Shown: one piece after another, positions 39,597 to 40,221 of the stretch
How the letters are laid out: every line of letters starts with the position of its first letter
Position numbering within the stretch: the first letter of the stretch is position 1
From: Streptomyces himalayensis subsp. himalayensis
GTDB taxonomy: Bacteria; Actinomycetota; Actinomycetes; Streptomycetales; Streptomycetaceae
Assembly (NCBI RefSeq): GCF_013778455.1
Contig: NZ_JACEHE010000051.1
Location: 1-40,221 of the forward strand
Length of the DNA: 40,221 bases
Reading direction: 5' to 3'
Notes under the pieces: generated by a model
Database searches by the model: none
The model's input: only the letters and a program-made list of their open reading frames with translations
Told to the model about the DNA's origin: nothing
Program-made: the position numbers and the translations under genes

Positions 39597-40221
39597 TTAC
39601 GGCAGGTTGCGGGCCATCACGATGCGCTGGACCTGGTTGGTGCCCTCGTAGATCTGGGTGATCTTCGCGTCGCGCATCATCCGCTCCACCGGGTAGTCAC
39701 GGGTGTAGCCGTACCCGCCAAGGAGCTGCACCGCGTCGGTGGTGACCTCCATCGCCACGTCCGAGGCGAAGCACTTCGCGGCCGCGCCCTGGAAGGTCAG
39801 GTCGCCATCGCCCCGCTCCGACTTCGCCGCCGCCGCATACGTCAGCTGACGGGCCGCCTCGATCTTCATCGCCATGTCCGCCAGCATGAACTGGATGCCC
39901 TGGAAGTCCGCGATCGGCTTGCCGAACTGCTTGCGCTCCTGGACATATCCCTTGGCGTAGTCCAGCGCGCCCTGCGCGATACCCAGCGCCTGCGCGGCGA
40001 TCGTGATCCGCGTGTGGTCCAGCGTGCGCATCGCCGTCGCGAACCCCGTGCCCTCCGCACCGATCATCCGGTCGGCCGGGATGCGCACGTTGTCCAGGTA
40101 CACCTCGCGGGTCGGCGAGCCCTTGATGCCCAGCTTCTTCTCCGGCGCACCGAACGAGACACCCTCATCCGACTTCTCCACCACGAACGCGGAGATGCCC
40201 TTGGAGCGCTTCGTCGGGTCC
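39597..40221 (-). CDS. Acyl-CoA dehydrogenase (3' part; gene continues past the window)
   Basis: This is the C-terminal 207 codons of a FAD-dependent acyl-CoA dehydrogenase; the frame is open to the window's end, so the start lies to the right. Visible features are GIKGSPTREVYLDNVRIPADRMIG, the C-terminal helical domain, YVQERKQFGKPIADFQGIQ, LGGYGYTRDYPVERMMRD, and the catalytic-Glu segment IYEGTNQVQRIVMARNL. It is of short- or branched-chain type by similarity. It corresponds in position to fadE25 of M. tuberculosis. There is no in-window promoter. Confidence 0.95.
   Translation of the reverse strand, partial: DPTKRSKGISAFVVEKSDEGVSFGAPEKKLGIKGSPTREVYLDNVRIPADRMIGAEGTGFATAMRTLDHTRITIAAQALGIAQGALDYAKGYVQERKQFGKPIADFQGIQFMLADMAMKIEAARQLTYAAAAKSERGDGDLTFQGAAAKCFASDVAMEVTTDAVQLLGGYGYTRDYPVERMMRDAKITQIYEGTNQVQRIVMARNLP

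Overview
The window is high-GC actinobacterial chromosome, almost certainly Streptomyces. The evidence is the strong third-position GC bias in its genes, GTG and leaderless starts, a WhiB protein essentially identical to the S. coelicolor developmental regulator, F420 biosynthesis genes, and the characteristic Streptomyces intergenic palindromes. The gene order matches the sahH - manA - pmmA - whiB2 - fbiAB - GDP-mannose pyrophosphorylase - LCP - fadE block that I know from Mycobacterium tuberculosis (about Rv3248c to Rv3274c). This is therefore conserved core chromosome, not an island, and I see no prophage, transposase, CRISPR array or tRNA.

Layout: (1) 1-530 is the minus-strand promoter/leader of an rRNA operon whose 16S gene lies just left of the window. 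(2) 581-3431 holds a divergent SpoIIM-family/RDD-family membrane protein pair and a conserved unknown protein. (3) 3584-10764, all minus strand, holds S-adenosylhomocysteinase, a CDF cation transporter, mannose-6-phosphate isomerase, an SIS-domain protein, a Trm112-like protein and phosphomannomutase. These supply mannose phosphates for the envelope and the methyl cycle. (4) 10893-14141 holds an L-lactate permease behind an upstream region with two tandem-repeat arrays, then divergent DUF3499 and metallopeptidase-like genes. (5) 14329-20307, minus strand, holds a translationally coupled DUF5719 lipoprotein-size secreted protein and a 1272-residue membrane glycosyltransferase, then whiB. (6) 21011-23919, plus strand, holds a cysteine dioxygenase, fbiA and fbiB. 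(7) 24099-28492, minus strand, holds an AlkA-like glycosylase, a nucleotidyltransferase (GDP-mannose pyrophosphorylase type) and a secreted PGRP/amidase. (8) 28631-39536 holds a TIGR03089 protein and five LytR-CpsA-Psr (LCP) ligases, with a family 2 glycosyltransferase and an acyl-CoA thioesterase on the opposite strand among them. (9) 39597 to the end is the C-terminus of an acyl-CoA dehydrogenase.

Taken together the region makes activated mannose (ManA, ManB, nucleotidyltransferase), moves and polymerises envelope sugars (two GT2 proteins), attaches anionic glycopolymers to peptidoglycan (five LCPs), and remodels the wall (amidase), with a sporulation regulator (WhiB) in the middle. The non-coding DNA is unusually rich in structure: an eight-unit 17-bp palindromic tandem array downstream of whiB, 30-bp and 24-bp triple repeats in front of the lactate permease, nested dispersed palindromes at about 9.3 kb and 25.3 kb, a duplicated start region in fbiB, and a cysteine-rich small ORF in front of cysteine dioxygenase.
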